In this document: positions 34,133-43,462 of the stretch, piece after piece
Position numbering within the stretch: position 1 is the stretch's first letter
Layout of the letters: each line of letters opens with the position of its first letter
Assembly: GCA_045657265.1 (NCBI GenBank)
Contig: JAZOSU010000010.1
Span: forward strand, 1 to 64,000
DNA length: 64,000 nt
Direction: 5' to 3'
Origin: RGIG9041 sp045657265
Lineage (GTDB): Bacteria > Bacillota > Clostridia > Oscillospirales > QAKW01
Notes under the pieces: generated by a model
Databases searched by the model: none
What the model saw: the letters and a program-made list of their open reading frames with translations, nothing else
What the model was told of the DNA's origin: nothing
Position numbers and translations under genes: made by a program

Positions 34133-35272
34133 ATGATTTCTATTTCGATACTTGGGTCTACAGGTTCTATAGGAACGCAGACTCTGAATGTTTGCAGAGA
34201 TCTGGATATAAAAGTTGATGCAATTTCTGCGTTTTCAAATATTGATTTACTTGAAAAACAAGCAAGGGAGTTTGACGTTAAATTAGTTGGTGTTTACGAC
34301 AAGGCGAAAGCTTATGAACTTCGTAAAAGACTTTCTGATACTGATATCAAGGTTGTTCCTGGAGAAGAAGGTAATATCGCAGTTGCAACTTATGAAACAT
34401 CAGATACCGTTGTTACTGCTATGTCAGGTATGATTGGTCTTGTACCTACAATATCGGCAATAAAAGCTAAAAAAAGAATTGCGCTTGCAAATAAGGAAAC
34501 TCTCGTTTGCGCAGGTCATATTATTATGGATCTTGCCAAAGAATACGGAGTTGATATTTTGCCTGTCGATTCTGAACATAGCGCAATATTTCAGTGTCTT
34601 AACGGCAAACAAGATAATAAAATCAAAAAAATTATTTTAACAGCATCTGGCGGTCCTTTTTTTGGTAAAACAATTGAACAGCTGTCTGACATAAAAAAAG
34701 AAGATGCACTTAAACATCCGAACTGGTCAATGGGAAATAAGATTACCATTGATAGTGCTACTTTAATGAACAAGGGTCTTGAAATGATTGAGGCTAAATG
34801 GTTGTTTGATGTGAGTCTTGATGATATTGAAGTTGTTATTCATAGGGAAAGTATTGTTCATTCAGCTGTGGAATTTGAAGATGATTCCGTTATAGCTCAA
34901 CTTGGCGTTCCACAAATGTATTTGCCTATTAAATATGCTTTGACTTATCCTCAGAGAGTTTCGAGCGGTAATCATAATCTTTCCTTGTTTGGTAAAAACT
35001 TGTCTTTTTTTGAACCTGACAGAAAAGTGTTTAAAGCGTTGGATATTTGCATTAAAGCTTCAAAAATGGGCGGATTGTATCCGACAGTGATGAATTCAGC
35101 AAATGAAGAGGCAGTCGGATTATTTTTGAAAGATAAAATAAAGTTTACCGAAATTACTGATTTTGTTGACAAAGCATTGGATGAGATAAAACCTGATTTT
35201 GATATTTTCAGCGTTGATTCAATTTTAAAAACTGATAAAATTACCCGCGAGTTTATCAATGATTTAATTTAG
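34133..35272 (+). CDS. dxr: 1-deoxy-D-xylulose 5-phosphate reductoisomerase
   Basis: The 379-residue enzyme catalyses the first committed MEP step. NADPH-binding GSTGSIGT (8-15), LANKETLVCAG (118-128), the metal site D146-S-E148 in PVDSEHSAIFQ, and the substrate loop SATLMNKGLEMIEA are present. The start follows a TAGGGTTTTATT leader 9 nt after cdsA; the site is modest. Confidence 0.96.
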   Translation: MISISILGSTGSIGTQTLNVCRDLDIKVDAISAFSNIDLLEKQAREFDVKLVGVYDKAKAYELRKRLSDTDIKVVPGEEGNIAVATYETSDTVVTAMSGMIGLVPTISAIKAKKRIALANKETLVCAGHIIMDLAKEYGVDILPVDSEHSAIFQCLNGKQDNKIKKIILTASGGPFFGKTIEQLSDIKKEDALKHPNWSMGNKITIDSATLMNKGLEMIEAKWLFDVSLDDIEVVIHRESIVHSAVEFEDDSVIAQLGVPQMYLPIKYALTYPQRVSSGNHNLSLFGKNLSFFEPDRKVFKALDICIKASKMGGLYPTVMNSANEEAVGLFLKDKIKFTEITDFVDKALDEIKPDFDIFSVDSILKTDKITREFINDLI

Positions 35273-35279
35273 GAGTAAT

Positions 35280-36308
35280 ATGCAAACATTTATAAATATT
35301 TTAGTTACTGTTCTTGTGTTTGGATTTCTTATCCTTGCACATGAAGCCGGTCATTTTTTTATGGCTAAGCTTTTCAAAGTTAAAGTTAATGAATTTGCGA
35401 TTGGTATGGGCCCTGCTATTTTTAAAAAGCAGGGCAAGTCTACTTTATACAGTATAAGAGCATTGCCTATTGGCGGTTATGTACAGATGGATGGGGAAGA
35501 CGGTAACGGTGAATCTGAACATTCATTTAATAAGAAAGCTTACTGGAAACGTTTTCTTATACTTGTAACCGGTGCGCTTATGAATATTTTCTTGGGCTTT
35601 GTTTTAATTTGTATTGTTAACTCTCAAGTTAAAAATTTGCCTACAACTGTCGTCGGAGCTTTTTTGGAAGATTCTACATCAAATTTATCCGGACTTCAGG
35701 TTGATGATGAAATTATAAAAATTAATAAGTATGGCATTAATAGTTATTTAGATATTTCGTATGCTCTCTCAACTGCAGGAACTGATCCTGTTGATGTTCT
35801 TGTGGTCAGAGATGGTAATGAACAAATTCTGAAAGATGTTGTTTTTCCAATTGAAAAAGATGAAAATATTGGTGAATATTTAACAGTTGATTTTCAGGTG
35901 TATGGCGAAAAACGTTCTTTTATAAGTACAATTAAATATTCTTTTGAATGGACCATCTCTATTTCTAAATCAATTTATTCGTTTTTTGGTTCTCTTTTTA
36001 CAGGAAAAGCGGATGTTTCTCAGGTTTCAGGACCTGTTGGTACTACTGTTGCCATAGGTGAAAGTGTTAAGTATGGTCTTGATTCATTACTTCTTATTGT
36101 TGCATTGATTTCTATAAATTTAGGAATTGTTAATTTATTGCCGTTTCCTGCGCTTGATGGTGGAAGAACGCTTTTACTTGCCGTTGAAGCTATAAGACGT
36201 AAACCACTTGGAGAAAAGGTTGAAGTTGCTATCAACGCGGTCGGTATGATTATTTTGTTTGGTCTTATGATTATTGTTTCCATTAAGGATGTATTTAATT
36301 TGTTTTGA
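35280..36308 (+). CDS. rseP: Site-2 intramembrane zinc metalloprotease RseP/RasP
   Basis: The 342-residue protein has HEAGH (21-25) in the first membrane helix, the RALPIGGYVQMDGE segment, one PDZ domain (about 125-185) and the second ligand motif NLLPFPALDGGR near the C-terminus, then two last helices. It cleaves membrane anti-sigma factors or signal-peptide remnants; its target is not encoded here. AGGAGTAAT is the ribosome site. Confidence 0.95.
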   Translation: MQTFINILVTVLVFGFLILAHEAGHFFMAKLFKVKVNEFAIGMGPAIFKKQGKSTLYSIRALPIGGYVQMDGEDGNGESEHSFNKKAYWKRFLILVTGALMNIFLGFVLICIVNSQVKNLPTTVVGAFLEDSTSNLSGLQVDDEIIKINKYGINSYLDISYALSTAGTDPVDVLVVRDGNEQILKDVVFPIEKDENIGEYLTVDFQVYGEKRSFISTIKYSFEWTISISKSIYSFFGSLFTGKADVSQVSGPVGTTVAIGESVKYGLDSLLLIVALISINLGIVNLLPFPALDGGRTLLLAVEAIRRKPLGEKVEVAINAVGMIILFGLMIIVSIKDVFNLF

Positions 36309-36319
36309 GGTAACTTGAT

Positions 36320-37357
36320 TTGATTAAAAAAGTTAAAGTTGGAAATTTAATACTTGGTGATAAAAAAGAAATTTATGTTCAGTCAATGTTATCTACGCGG
36401 CGTGATGATGTTGATGGTGGTGTCAGACAGGCATTGGCGTTGGAAAAAGCGGGTTGTAAAATCATCAGACTTGCTATACCTGATGTTAAATCAGTTGAAA
36501 CAATATACGCTTTGAAACAAAACGTTAAAATACCTGTTGTTGCCGACATACATTTTGATTATAAATTAGCTTTGGAAGCTGTAGCTGCAGGCATAGATAA
36601 AATCCGAATAAATCCCGGAAATATCGGCAGTGATGACAAGGTTAAAAAGGTAGCTGACACTTGTAAAAATGCTGGTGTTCCTATACGTATCGGTGTAAAC
36701 GGCGGTTCTTTGGAAAAGAACATTCTTGCAAAATATGGTTCTGCTTGCGCAGATGCTTTGGTCGAAAGCGCTCTCTATCACGTTTCACTTTTGGAAAAAT
36801 TTGATTTTGATGATATTATTATTTCTATAAAATCATCGGATGTACACACAATGGTTGATGGATATCGAAAATTGTCAAAGTCTTGTAATTATCCACTTCA
36901 TCTCGGTGTTACAGAGGCAGGAACATTACATATGGGTGTTTTAAAAAATGCTATCGGGATCGGCTCACTTTTGTTAGACGGTATTGGTGATACGTTAAGG
37001 GTTTCTCTTACTGCTGATCCGATTAAAGAAGTAGAAGCTGGATATGACATTTTGTCAGCTCTTGGAATGGCTGAAAACAGAATTAAATTTGTGTCTTGTC
37101 CTACTTGTGGCAGATGTCAGATAAATTTGATTCCCCTTGCAGAAAAAATAGAAAATGCTTTAAAAAATGTTAATAAAAACTTAAAAGTCGCAGTTATGGG
37201 CTGTGCAGTCAATGGACCTGGTGAGGCAAGAGATGCTGATATCGGTATTGCAGGCGGCAAAGATGAGGGCTTAATTTTTATTAAAGGTGAAATAATAAAA
37301 AAAGTACCTTACGATGTATTGTTTGATGAATTTATGAAAGAAATAGACAAAATGTAG
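36320..37357 (+). CDS. ispG: 4-hydroxy-3-methylbut-2-en-1-yl diphosphate synthase
   Basis: The 345-residue enzyme performs the penultimate MEP step. It has the TIM barrel part with VADIHFDYKLALEA and INPGNIG, and a C-terminal 4Fe-4S domain with SCPTCGRCQ and VMGCAVNGPGEA cysteines. The start is a TTG after GAGGTAAC. Its product is the IspH substrate. Confidence 0.96.
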   Translation: MIKKVKVGNLILGDKKEIYVQSMLSTRRDDVDGGVRQALALEKAGCKIIRLAIPDVKSVETIYALKQNVKIPVVADIHFDYKLALEAVAAGIDKIRINPGNIGSDDKVKKVADTCKNAGVPIRIGVNGGSLEKNILAKYGSACADALVESALYHVSLLEKFDFDDIIISIKSSDVHTMVDGYRKLSKSCNYPLHLGVTEAGTLHMGVLKNAIGIGSLLLDGIGDTLRVSLTADPIKEVEAGYDILSALGMAENRIKFVSCPTCGRCQINLIPLAEKIENALKNVNKNLKVAVMGCAVNGPGEARDADIGIAGGKDEGLIFIKGEIIKKVPYDVLFDEFMKEIDKM

Positions 37358-37366
37358 GTTGTATAA

Positions 37367-40300
37367 ATGGCTGATAAGAAATTACTTGATCTTTTTAATA
37401 AATGTTCTTTTGATGAACAACTTAATAATATTTTTTCAGATGCTGTTGTAACTCGTGTTGCTGCTAACAGGGAACACCGTGCATTGAAGGTTGAAATTAT
37501 TTTAAATAATTATATTTCTCACAAACAGTATTCTGAATTTATTAATTTGGTAAAAGAAATATATAATTTAAATATTTTTGAGGCTAATTATAAATACAAT
37601 GGAATAGATTTTTCTTTGGATTATTGGAATGATATTGTAGATGATCTTAAAATATTGAAACCGGGCTCTAATGGTTTTTTAACTGGTTCAAAGCCAAAAC
37701 TGGAACAAAATTCCCTTGTTGTTTCGTTAACTCACGGTGGAAAAATATTGCTTGATGATTTAGGTGTAGCAATGTTTTTGACAAGTCTTATTAATAATCG
37801 TTTTTCTGCTAATTTGAAAGTTAGTTTTGATGAGTCTGAAACTAAAATATCAGGTCCGGGAAATGATTTTTATGTAAGCGAAAATATTCCACTTCCCGAA
37901 GCTCCTCCTGTAGCTCGTGAAGTCAAGCAAGAAACTGCGCCAAAATCAGATAATTTTTACAGAAAACCTTCTTATAAAGGACCGCTTGTAGTTACAACTC
38001 CGTTTGAGGTTACAGACGAAATGATTTTGGGCACCAAACTCAGTAATAATTTTGCTGTAATCAGTGAAAATACTGACAGCGATATTAACAATATAACTAT
38101 TGTAGGTGAAGTGTTTAAATACGATTCAAAACCTACTTTTGATAATTCTAAAAAACGTTGTTTTATTTATCTATACGATACAACCGGATCTATAATTGTT
38201 AAAGTTACTTTGCCTTTAGAAAAAGCGGAAGAAATAGAAAGTAATTTTAAACCCGGTAAATGTCTTGCTGTATCTGGCGGTATTTCATATGATAAATATG
38301 AAGAAGATTACGTGTTTAATCCTAAAGCTATAGCTTTGGCTAAAAATAAGAAAAAACAGGATTTGGCTCAGACCAAGCGTGTCGAACTCCATCTTCACAG
38401 TAATATGTCAGCGATGGATGCTACAAACGATATTGGAGATTTTGTTAAAACTGCGGCAGCGTGGGGCCATAAGGCTATTGCGATTACTGACCACGGAAGT
38501 CTTCAGGGGTATCCGTCAGCTCAGGCAGCTGCGTCTGATAACGGCATAAAAATGATTTATGGTGTTGAAGGTTATCTTGTTGATGATTGCTTGTTCGATG
38601 AATATATCGTTTTTGATATAGAAACAACAGGTCTAAAATGTTCTGTTGAAAAAATCACCGAAATCGGCGCTTGTAAAGTCAGAGATGGTAAGGTGATTGA
38701 CAAATTCCAAACATTTGTTAATCCCGAAAAACACATTCCCGAAGAAATAACACAGCTTACCGGTATTACTGATGATATGGTTAAAGATGCACCGAAAATT
38801 GCTGAAGCATTAGGTGAATTTATATCTTTTTGTGGAAATAATCCTACACTTGTTGCGCATAATTCCAAATTTGACTGTTCATTCATTTCTGCAGCTTGTG
38901 ATTTATGCGGAATTAATTTTGAATATAAACAAATAGACACTGTACCACTTTGCAGAGAAGCATTTCCTGATCTTCAGAAAGTTAAACTTAATATTGTAGC
39001 AGAATATCTTGGCTTTACAGATTTTAATCATCATAGAGCAATTGATGATGCAATTATGCTTTCTAAGATTTTTTCTGTTTTACTTTCCAAAGGTGTTGTT
39101 AAAACAAAGGGAAAAGCATATGTTAACCCTGATTTTAATTTTAAATCAAAAGATGCAGAGCGTTATCATATAATTATACTTGTTAAGAATAAACAAGGCC
39201 TTAAAAACTTATACGAACTTGTTACTTATTCAGAAATAAACCATTTTTATCGCAAACCTTTAATGTACAGAAGCGAGATAGAAAGGCTCAGAGAAGGTTT
39301 GATTATCGGAAGTGCATGTGAAGCAGGAGAACTTTACAGAGCTATTCTTGCAGGTAAATCAGATGAAGAATGTCTTGATATAGCAAGTTTTTACGATGTT
39401 CTTGAAATTCAACCGCTTGGTAATAATGCTTATCTCGTAAGAGATGGTTACGTGCAAAGTGAACTCGATCTTCAAAGAATTAACATTAAAATAATAAATC
39501 TTGCTGATAAACTTGGAGTTCCTGTTGTGGCAACCGGTGACGTGCACTTTTTGAAAAAAGAAGATGAATGTTTCAGAAGAATTCTTATGGCGGGTCAAGG
39601 TTTTACCGATGCGGATTCTCAACCTCCTCTTTATTTTAGAACTACAAATGAAATGCTCGAAGAATTTTCATATCTGAGTCCGGAAGATGCAAAAAGAGTG
39701 GTTGTTGATAATCCAAATCTTATTGCTGATATGGTTGAAGAAATTCAGCCTATTCCTGTAGGAATGCATGCGCCTGAACTTGAGGGTTGTGAGCAGGAAC
39801 TTCGAGATATTGCGATGAATAATTGCAAGAATATATATGGTGATCCTATTCCTGAATATGTTGAAAAACGCTTAGTCAGAGAACTTGATTCTATTATCAA
39901 TAACGGCTATTCAGTTATGTACATGATAGCTCAGAAACTCGTTAAAAAATCTAACGATGATGGATTTTCTGTAGGATCAAGAGGATCTGTTGGTTCTTCA
40001 TTTGTAGCTTCAATGGTTGGTATTTCTGAGGTTAATCCTCTCGTTCCTCACTATATCTGCAACAAATGTAAATATAGTGAATTTATTCACGATGGATCTG
40101 TTGGTTCAGGGTTTGACCTTGATGATAAAAACTGTCCCGTATGTGGAGAAAAACTGCGTACTGACGGACATGATATTCCTTTTGAAACATTCCTTGGTTT
40201 CAAAGGAGATAAAGTTCCTGATATTGACCTTAACTTTTCCGGTATATATCAGGCAAAAGCTCATAAATACGTTGAAGAACTTTTTGGTGAAGGCTATGTT

Positions 40301-41644
40301 TTCAAAGCAGGTACTATAGGTACACTTGCAGATAAAACTGCTTACGGTTTTGTTAAAAAATATCTCGATTCAAAAAATGCCATATGCAATAAAGCTGAAA
40401 TTCAACGTTTGGTGGACGGTTGTGTTGGTGTAAGAAGAACAACAGGTCAGCATCCTGGCGGAATGGTTGTAATTCCGAAGAAATACAGCGTTTATGACTT
40501 TTGTCCTATTCAGCATCCCGCAGATGATCAGACAAGTGATATACTTACAACCCACTTTGACTTCCATTCACTTCATGATACTATTTTGAAGCTTGATATA
40601 CTCGGTCATGACGTACCGACTATGCTTAAATATCTTAATGATATTCAGGATGTTCAGTTTGAAGATATTCCAATGAACGATAAAGATGTTTACAGTCTTC
40701 TTACAAGCCCTGCAAAACTTGGCGTAACACCTCAGGACATCAACTGTGAAACAGGTACTCTTGCACTCCCTGAAATGGGTACAGGATTTGTACGTCAGAT
40801 GATGGTCGAAGCCAAACCAAAAAACTTTTCGGAACTTTTACAGATATCAGGTTTGTCCCATGGTACAGACGTTTGGATAGGAAATGCTCAGGAGCTGATT
40901 AAAGATGGTACATGTGTTATCAGTGAAGTTATAGGTACTCGTGATAACATTATGGTTTATCTTATGCAAAAAGGACTTGATCCAAGTCTTGCATTTAAAA
41001 TTATGGAGATTGTTCGTAAGGGTAAAGCAACTAAACAACTTACTCCCGAAATGATTGATGAAATGAGAAATCATAACGTACCTGAATGGTATATCGATTC
41101 TTGTATGAAAATTAAGTATATGTTCCCGAAAGCACATGCTGCGGCATATGTTATTTCTGCCATGAGGCTCGGTTGGTATAAAATAAACAGGCCTCTTGAA
41201 TTTTATACTGTGTATTTTTCAGTTCGACCTGATGGGTTTAATGCTGTAGATGTAATGAAAGGCAAACAGTACATTGCAGATATCATTAAAAACTTGCAAT
41301 CTCAAGGCAAACTTAAACAAAAAGATGCAGAAGTTGTCACTACATATCAGATAGTTATAGAAGCAATGGCGCGCGGTATTGAATTTTTGCCTGTGGATGT
41401 ATATAAATCTGATGCTTTTGATTTTAAAATTGAAGACGGAAAAATCAGAATGCCGTTTTCTGTGTTCAGCGGTGTTGGAACGAATGCTGCAGAAAGCATT
41501 GTGAAATCAAGAGATGCAGGTCCATATATTTCGCAGGAAGAATTTAGGACAAGATCAGGTGTTTCTGCGACCGTAATTGATATGTTTAATGATGCGGGTG
41601 TATTTGGTGATATTCCCAGAACAAGTCAAATTTCACTATTTTAA
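37367..41644 (+). CDS. polC: DNA polymerase III PolC (Gram-positive replicative polymerase)
   Basis: The 1425-residue protein has an N-terminal domain, an OB fold (about 240-320), the PHP domain starting ELHLHSNMSAMD (about 340) split by the inserted 3'-5' exonuclease (VFDIETTGL at about 414; DDAIMLSKIF), a four-cysteine zinc site (about 895-935), the polymerase palm with PDIDLNFSG, and a C-terminal fingers region ending in a short clamp-like motif. Length and order match PolC. It follows rseP-ispG as in most Firmicutes. The ATG follows GTAGGTTGTATAA. Confidence 0.97.
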   Translation: MADKKLLDLFNKCSFDEQLNNIFSDAVVTRVAANREHRALKVEIILNNYISHKQYSEFINLVKEIYNLNIFEANYKYNGIDFSLDYWNDIVDDLKILKPGSNGFLTGSKPKLEQNSLVVSLTHGGKILLDDLGVAMFLTSLINNRFSANLKVSFDESETKISGPGNDFYVSENIPLPEAPPVAREVKQETAPKSDNFYRKPSYKGPLVVTTPFEVTDEMILGTKLSNNFAVISENTDSDINNITIVGEVFKYDSKPTFDNSKKRCFIYLYDTTGSIIVKVTLPLEKAEEIESNFKPGKCLAVSGGISYDKYEEDYVFNPKAIALAKNKKKQDLAQTKRVELHLHSNMSAMDATNDIGDFVKTAAAWGHKAIAITDHGSLQGYPSAQAAASDNGIKMIYGVEGYLVDDCLFDEYIVFDIETTGLKCSVEKITEIGACKVRDGKVIDKFQTFVNPEKHIPEEITQLTGITDDMVKDAPKIAEALGEFISFCGNNPTLVAHNSKFDCSFISAACDLCGINFEYKQIDTVPLCREAFPDLQKVKLNIVAEYLGFTDFNHHRAIDDAIMLSKIFSVLLSKGVVKTKGKAYVNPDFNFKSKDAERYHIIILVKNKQGLKNLYELVTYSEINHFYRKPLMYRSEIERLREGLIIGSACEAGELYRAILAGKSDEECLDIASFYDVLEIQPLGNNAYLVRDGYVQSELDLQRINIKIINLADKLGVPVVATGDVHFLKKEDECFRRILMAGQGFTDADSQPPLYFRTTNEMLEEFSYLSPEDAKRVVVDNPNLIADMVEEIQPIPVGMHAPELEGCEQELRDIAMNNCKNIYGDPIPEYVEKRLVRELDSIINNGYSVMYMIAQKLVKKSNDDGFSVGSRGSVGSSFVASMVGISEVNPLVPHYICNKCKYSEFIHDGSVGSGFDLDDKNCPVCGEKLRTDGHDIPFETFLGFKGDKVPDIDLNFSGIYQAKAHKYVEELFGEGYVFKAGTIGTLADKTAYGFVKKYLDSKNAICNKAEIQRLVDGCVGVRRTTGQHPGGMVVIPKKYSVYDFCPIQHPADDQTSDILTTHFDFHSLHDTILKLDILGHDVPTMLKYLNDIQDVQFEDIPMNDKDVYSLLTSPAKLGVTPQDINCETGTLALPEMGTGFVRQMMVEAKPKNFSELLQISGLSHGTDVWIGNAQELIKDGTCVISEVIGTRDNIMVYLMQKGLDPSLAFKIMEIVRKGKATKQLTPEMIDEMRNHNVPEWYIDSCMKIKYMFPKAHAAAYVISAMRLGWYKINRPLEFYTVYFSVRPDGFNAVDVMKGKQYIADIIKNLQSQGKLKQKDAEVVTTYQIVIEAMARGIEFLPVDVYKSDAFDFKIEDGKIRMPFSVFSGVGTNAAESIVKSRDAGPYISQEEFRTRSGVSATVIDMFNDAGVFGDIPRTSQISLF

Positions 41645-41655
41645 TGGAGATTTAA

Positions 41656-42549
41656 ATGAATAATTTATTGCAGTTTTTTCAACAAAACAATATAGAGTGT
41701 AATACTGATGTTTCTTTAAAGTCTATTTCAACTTTTAAAATAGGAGGAAACGCTGATATAATTTGTTATCCTTCAAGTGCAAAACAAATTTCTGATATTG
41801 TGAAATTTTGCAAACAAAACAATATTCATTATTATAGTTTTGGTAAATGTTCAAATGTTGTTTTTTCTGATGAAGGTATAAGCTCTCTTATCATAAAAAC
41901 GGATAAATTAGATGATGTTGTTTTAGAAGATGGTGTTTTTCAATTTGGTGCAGGTGTGATGCTTGCAAAAGCATCTAAATTCTCTATTGATTCCGGTTAC
42001 AAAGGTATGGAATTTGCTTACGGTATCCCTGGTAGTGTCGGTGGCGCCGTTTATATGAACGCTGGTGCTTACGGTGGTGAGATGTCTTTTTGTGTTGAAA
42101 AAACTGAATATGTTGATGACAACGGAAGTATTTGCTATCTTGAAAAAAATATGCATGATTTCAGTCCAAGACATTCCTATTTTTCTGACAAAAATTACAT
42201 TATAACCAAAACTTACGTTAAGCTTGAAAAAGGTGATAAGGATGAATCGTTTGCATTGGTAGATGAGTTTCAAAATGCAAGAAAAGCAAAACAACCGCTT
42301 GACTTTCCCAGTGCAGGTTCTGTGTTTAAAAGACCCATTGGTTATTTTGCGGGTAAACTTATCCAGGATTGTGGTCTTAAAGGTTTCAGCATAGGTGGGG
42401 CTATGGTTAGTGAAAAACATTCAGGTTTTATAATTAATTTTGATAATGCCTCTTGTCAGGATGTCAAAAATCTTGTTGAATATATAAAACATAAGGTTTT
42501 TGATGAATTCGGTGTTGAACTTGAATGCGAAATTAAATTCATATCGTAA
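41656..42549 (+). CDS. murB: UDP-N-acetylenolpyruvoylglucosamine reductase
   Basis: The 297-residue flavoenzyme completes UDP-MurNAc synthesis. FAD-binding TFKIGGNADI (about 26-35), YSFGKCSNVVFSD, GIPGSVGGAVYMNAGAYG (about 125-142), and the PSAGSVFKRP proton-donor Ser region are visible, with E at the C-terminal ELECEIKF. The set is the type II (short) MurB. TGGAGATTTAA precedes the ATG. Confidence 0.96.
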   Translation: MNNLLQFFQQNNIECNTDVSLKSISTFKIGGNADIICYPSSAKQISDIVKFCKQNNIHYYSFGKCSNVVFSDEGISSLIIKTDKLDDVVLEDGVFQFGAGVMLAKASKFSIDSGYKGMEFAYGIPGSVGGAVYMNAGAYGGEMSFCVEKTEYVDDNGSICYLEKNMHDFSPRHSYFSDKNYIITKTYVKLEKGDKDESFALVDEFQNARKAKQPLDFPSAGSVFKRPIGYFAGKLIQDCGLKGFSIGGAMVSEKHSGFIINFDNASCQDVKNLVEYIKHKVFDEFGVELECEIKFIS

Positions 42550-42559
42550 GTGGTGTAGT

Positions 42560-43462
42560 ATGTCTTTTTCTTTTGATACAAAATGTGAAATATGTGATGA
42601 TATCTTAAAAAAGCAATGCTGTAAAGCGTCTCAACTTTACGGTATGGCTTTGTTTGCTCAGCATATAGAGTTGGATTATATGAAGCTAACAACAGAAAAT
42701 GTTATGGTTATTAATATCCTTAATAATCTGGCGAACGAAATATTTAACATTAATTTCAATATTGGTGAAAATGTTAATTCCTATTATGCTTATCTTGAAG
42801 GACAACGTCTCCAAAAACTTTATGACGAATTTTTTATAAATATTAACGGCAAAATCAATTTTTCGATTAGTAACGTTTTAACAGAAAATATATGTTGTAG
42901 CTATGCATTTTTAAAAGGTGCTTTTTTGTCTGCAGGTTATATCTCAAACCCCGAAAGTAGTTATCACTTTGAAATCTCAACACCTTACTATCCTTTAGCA
43001 AAATCTTTGGAAAGCTTTATGCAAAGATTGGATTTCCCGGCCAAAACTGTTGTGAGAAAATCTAATTACGTTGTGTACATGAAAGGAAGCGAGCAAATTG
43101 AGCGTTTTTTGTGTTATGTAGGTGCTAATTCGTCTGCTTTTTCTTTTATGGATGCTAAAATATACAAAGAAATGAACAATTACAGCAACCGAATAAACAA
43201 TACAAAATTACATAACATTGAAAAGACTTTAAATAAATCTGTTGAACAGATCAAAGCAATTAATCTTATTGAAACGAAAATTGGCCTTGATTCATTAGAG
43301 TCAGATCTTGCTTTTGCGGCATTGTTAAGAAAAGAAAATCCGGATAAATCTTTAAATGAATTAGTTGTTTTGTGTGACAATAAATTCAGTAGATCAAGTC
43401 TTAACAGAAAGCTAAGTAAATTGTCTGAAATTGCCTTGAAACTTGGAGAAAATAATGAGTGA
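42560..43462 (+). CDS. whiA: WhiA-like DNA-binding protein
   Basis: The 300-residue protein has a LAGLIDADG-derived N-terminal domain (about 15-200, including CSYAFLKGAFLSAGYISNPESSYHFEI) and a C-terminal helix-turn-helix (about 205-298, with SLNELVVLCDNKFSRSSLNRKLSKL). WhiA acts in cell division and sporulation-related control. An ATG at 42560 after GTAAGTGGTGT gives MSFSFDTKCEICDD; a reading from 42500 would lie inside murB. It follows murB by 10 nt, without rapZ and yvcK that often separate them. Its end overlaps dnaE by 8 nt. Confidence 0.93.
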   Translation: MSFSFDTKCEICDDILKKQCCKASQLYGMALFAQHIELDYMKLTTENVMVINILNNLANEIFNINFNIGENVNSYYAYLEGQRLQKLYDEFFININGKINFSISNVLTENICCSYAFLKGAFLSAGYISNPESSYHFEISTPYYPLAKSLESFMQRLDFPAKTVVRKSNYVVYMKGSEQIERFLCYVGANSSAFSFMDAKIYKEMNNYSNRINNTKLHNIEKTLNKSVEQIKAINLIETKIGLDSLESDLAFAALLRKENPDKSLNELVVLCDNKFSRSSLNRKLSKLSEIALKLGENNE

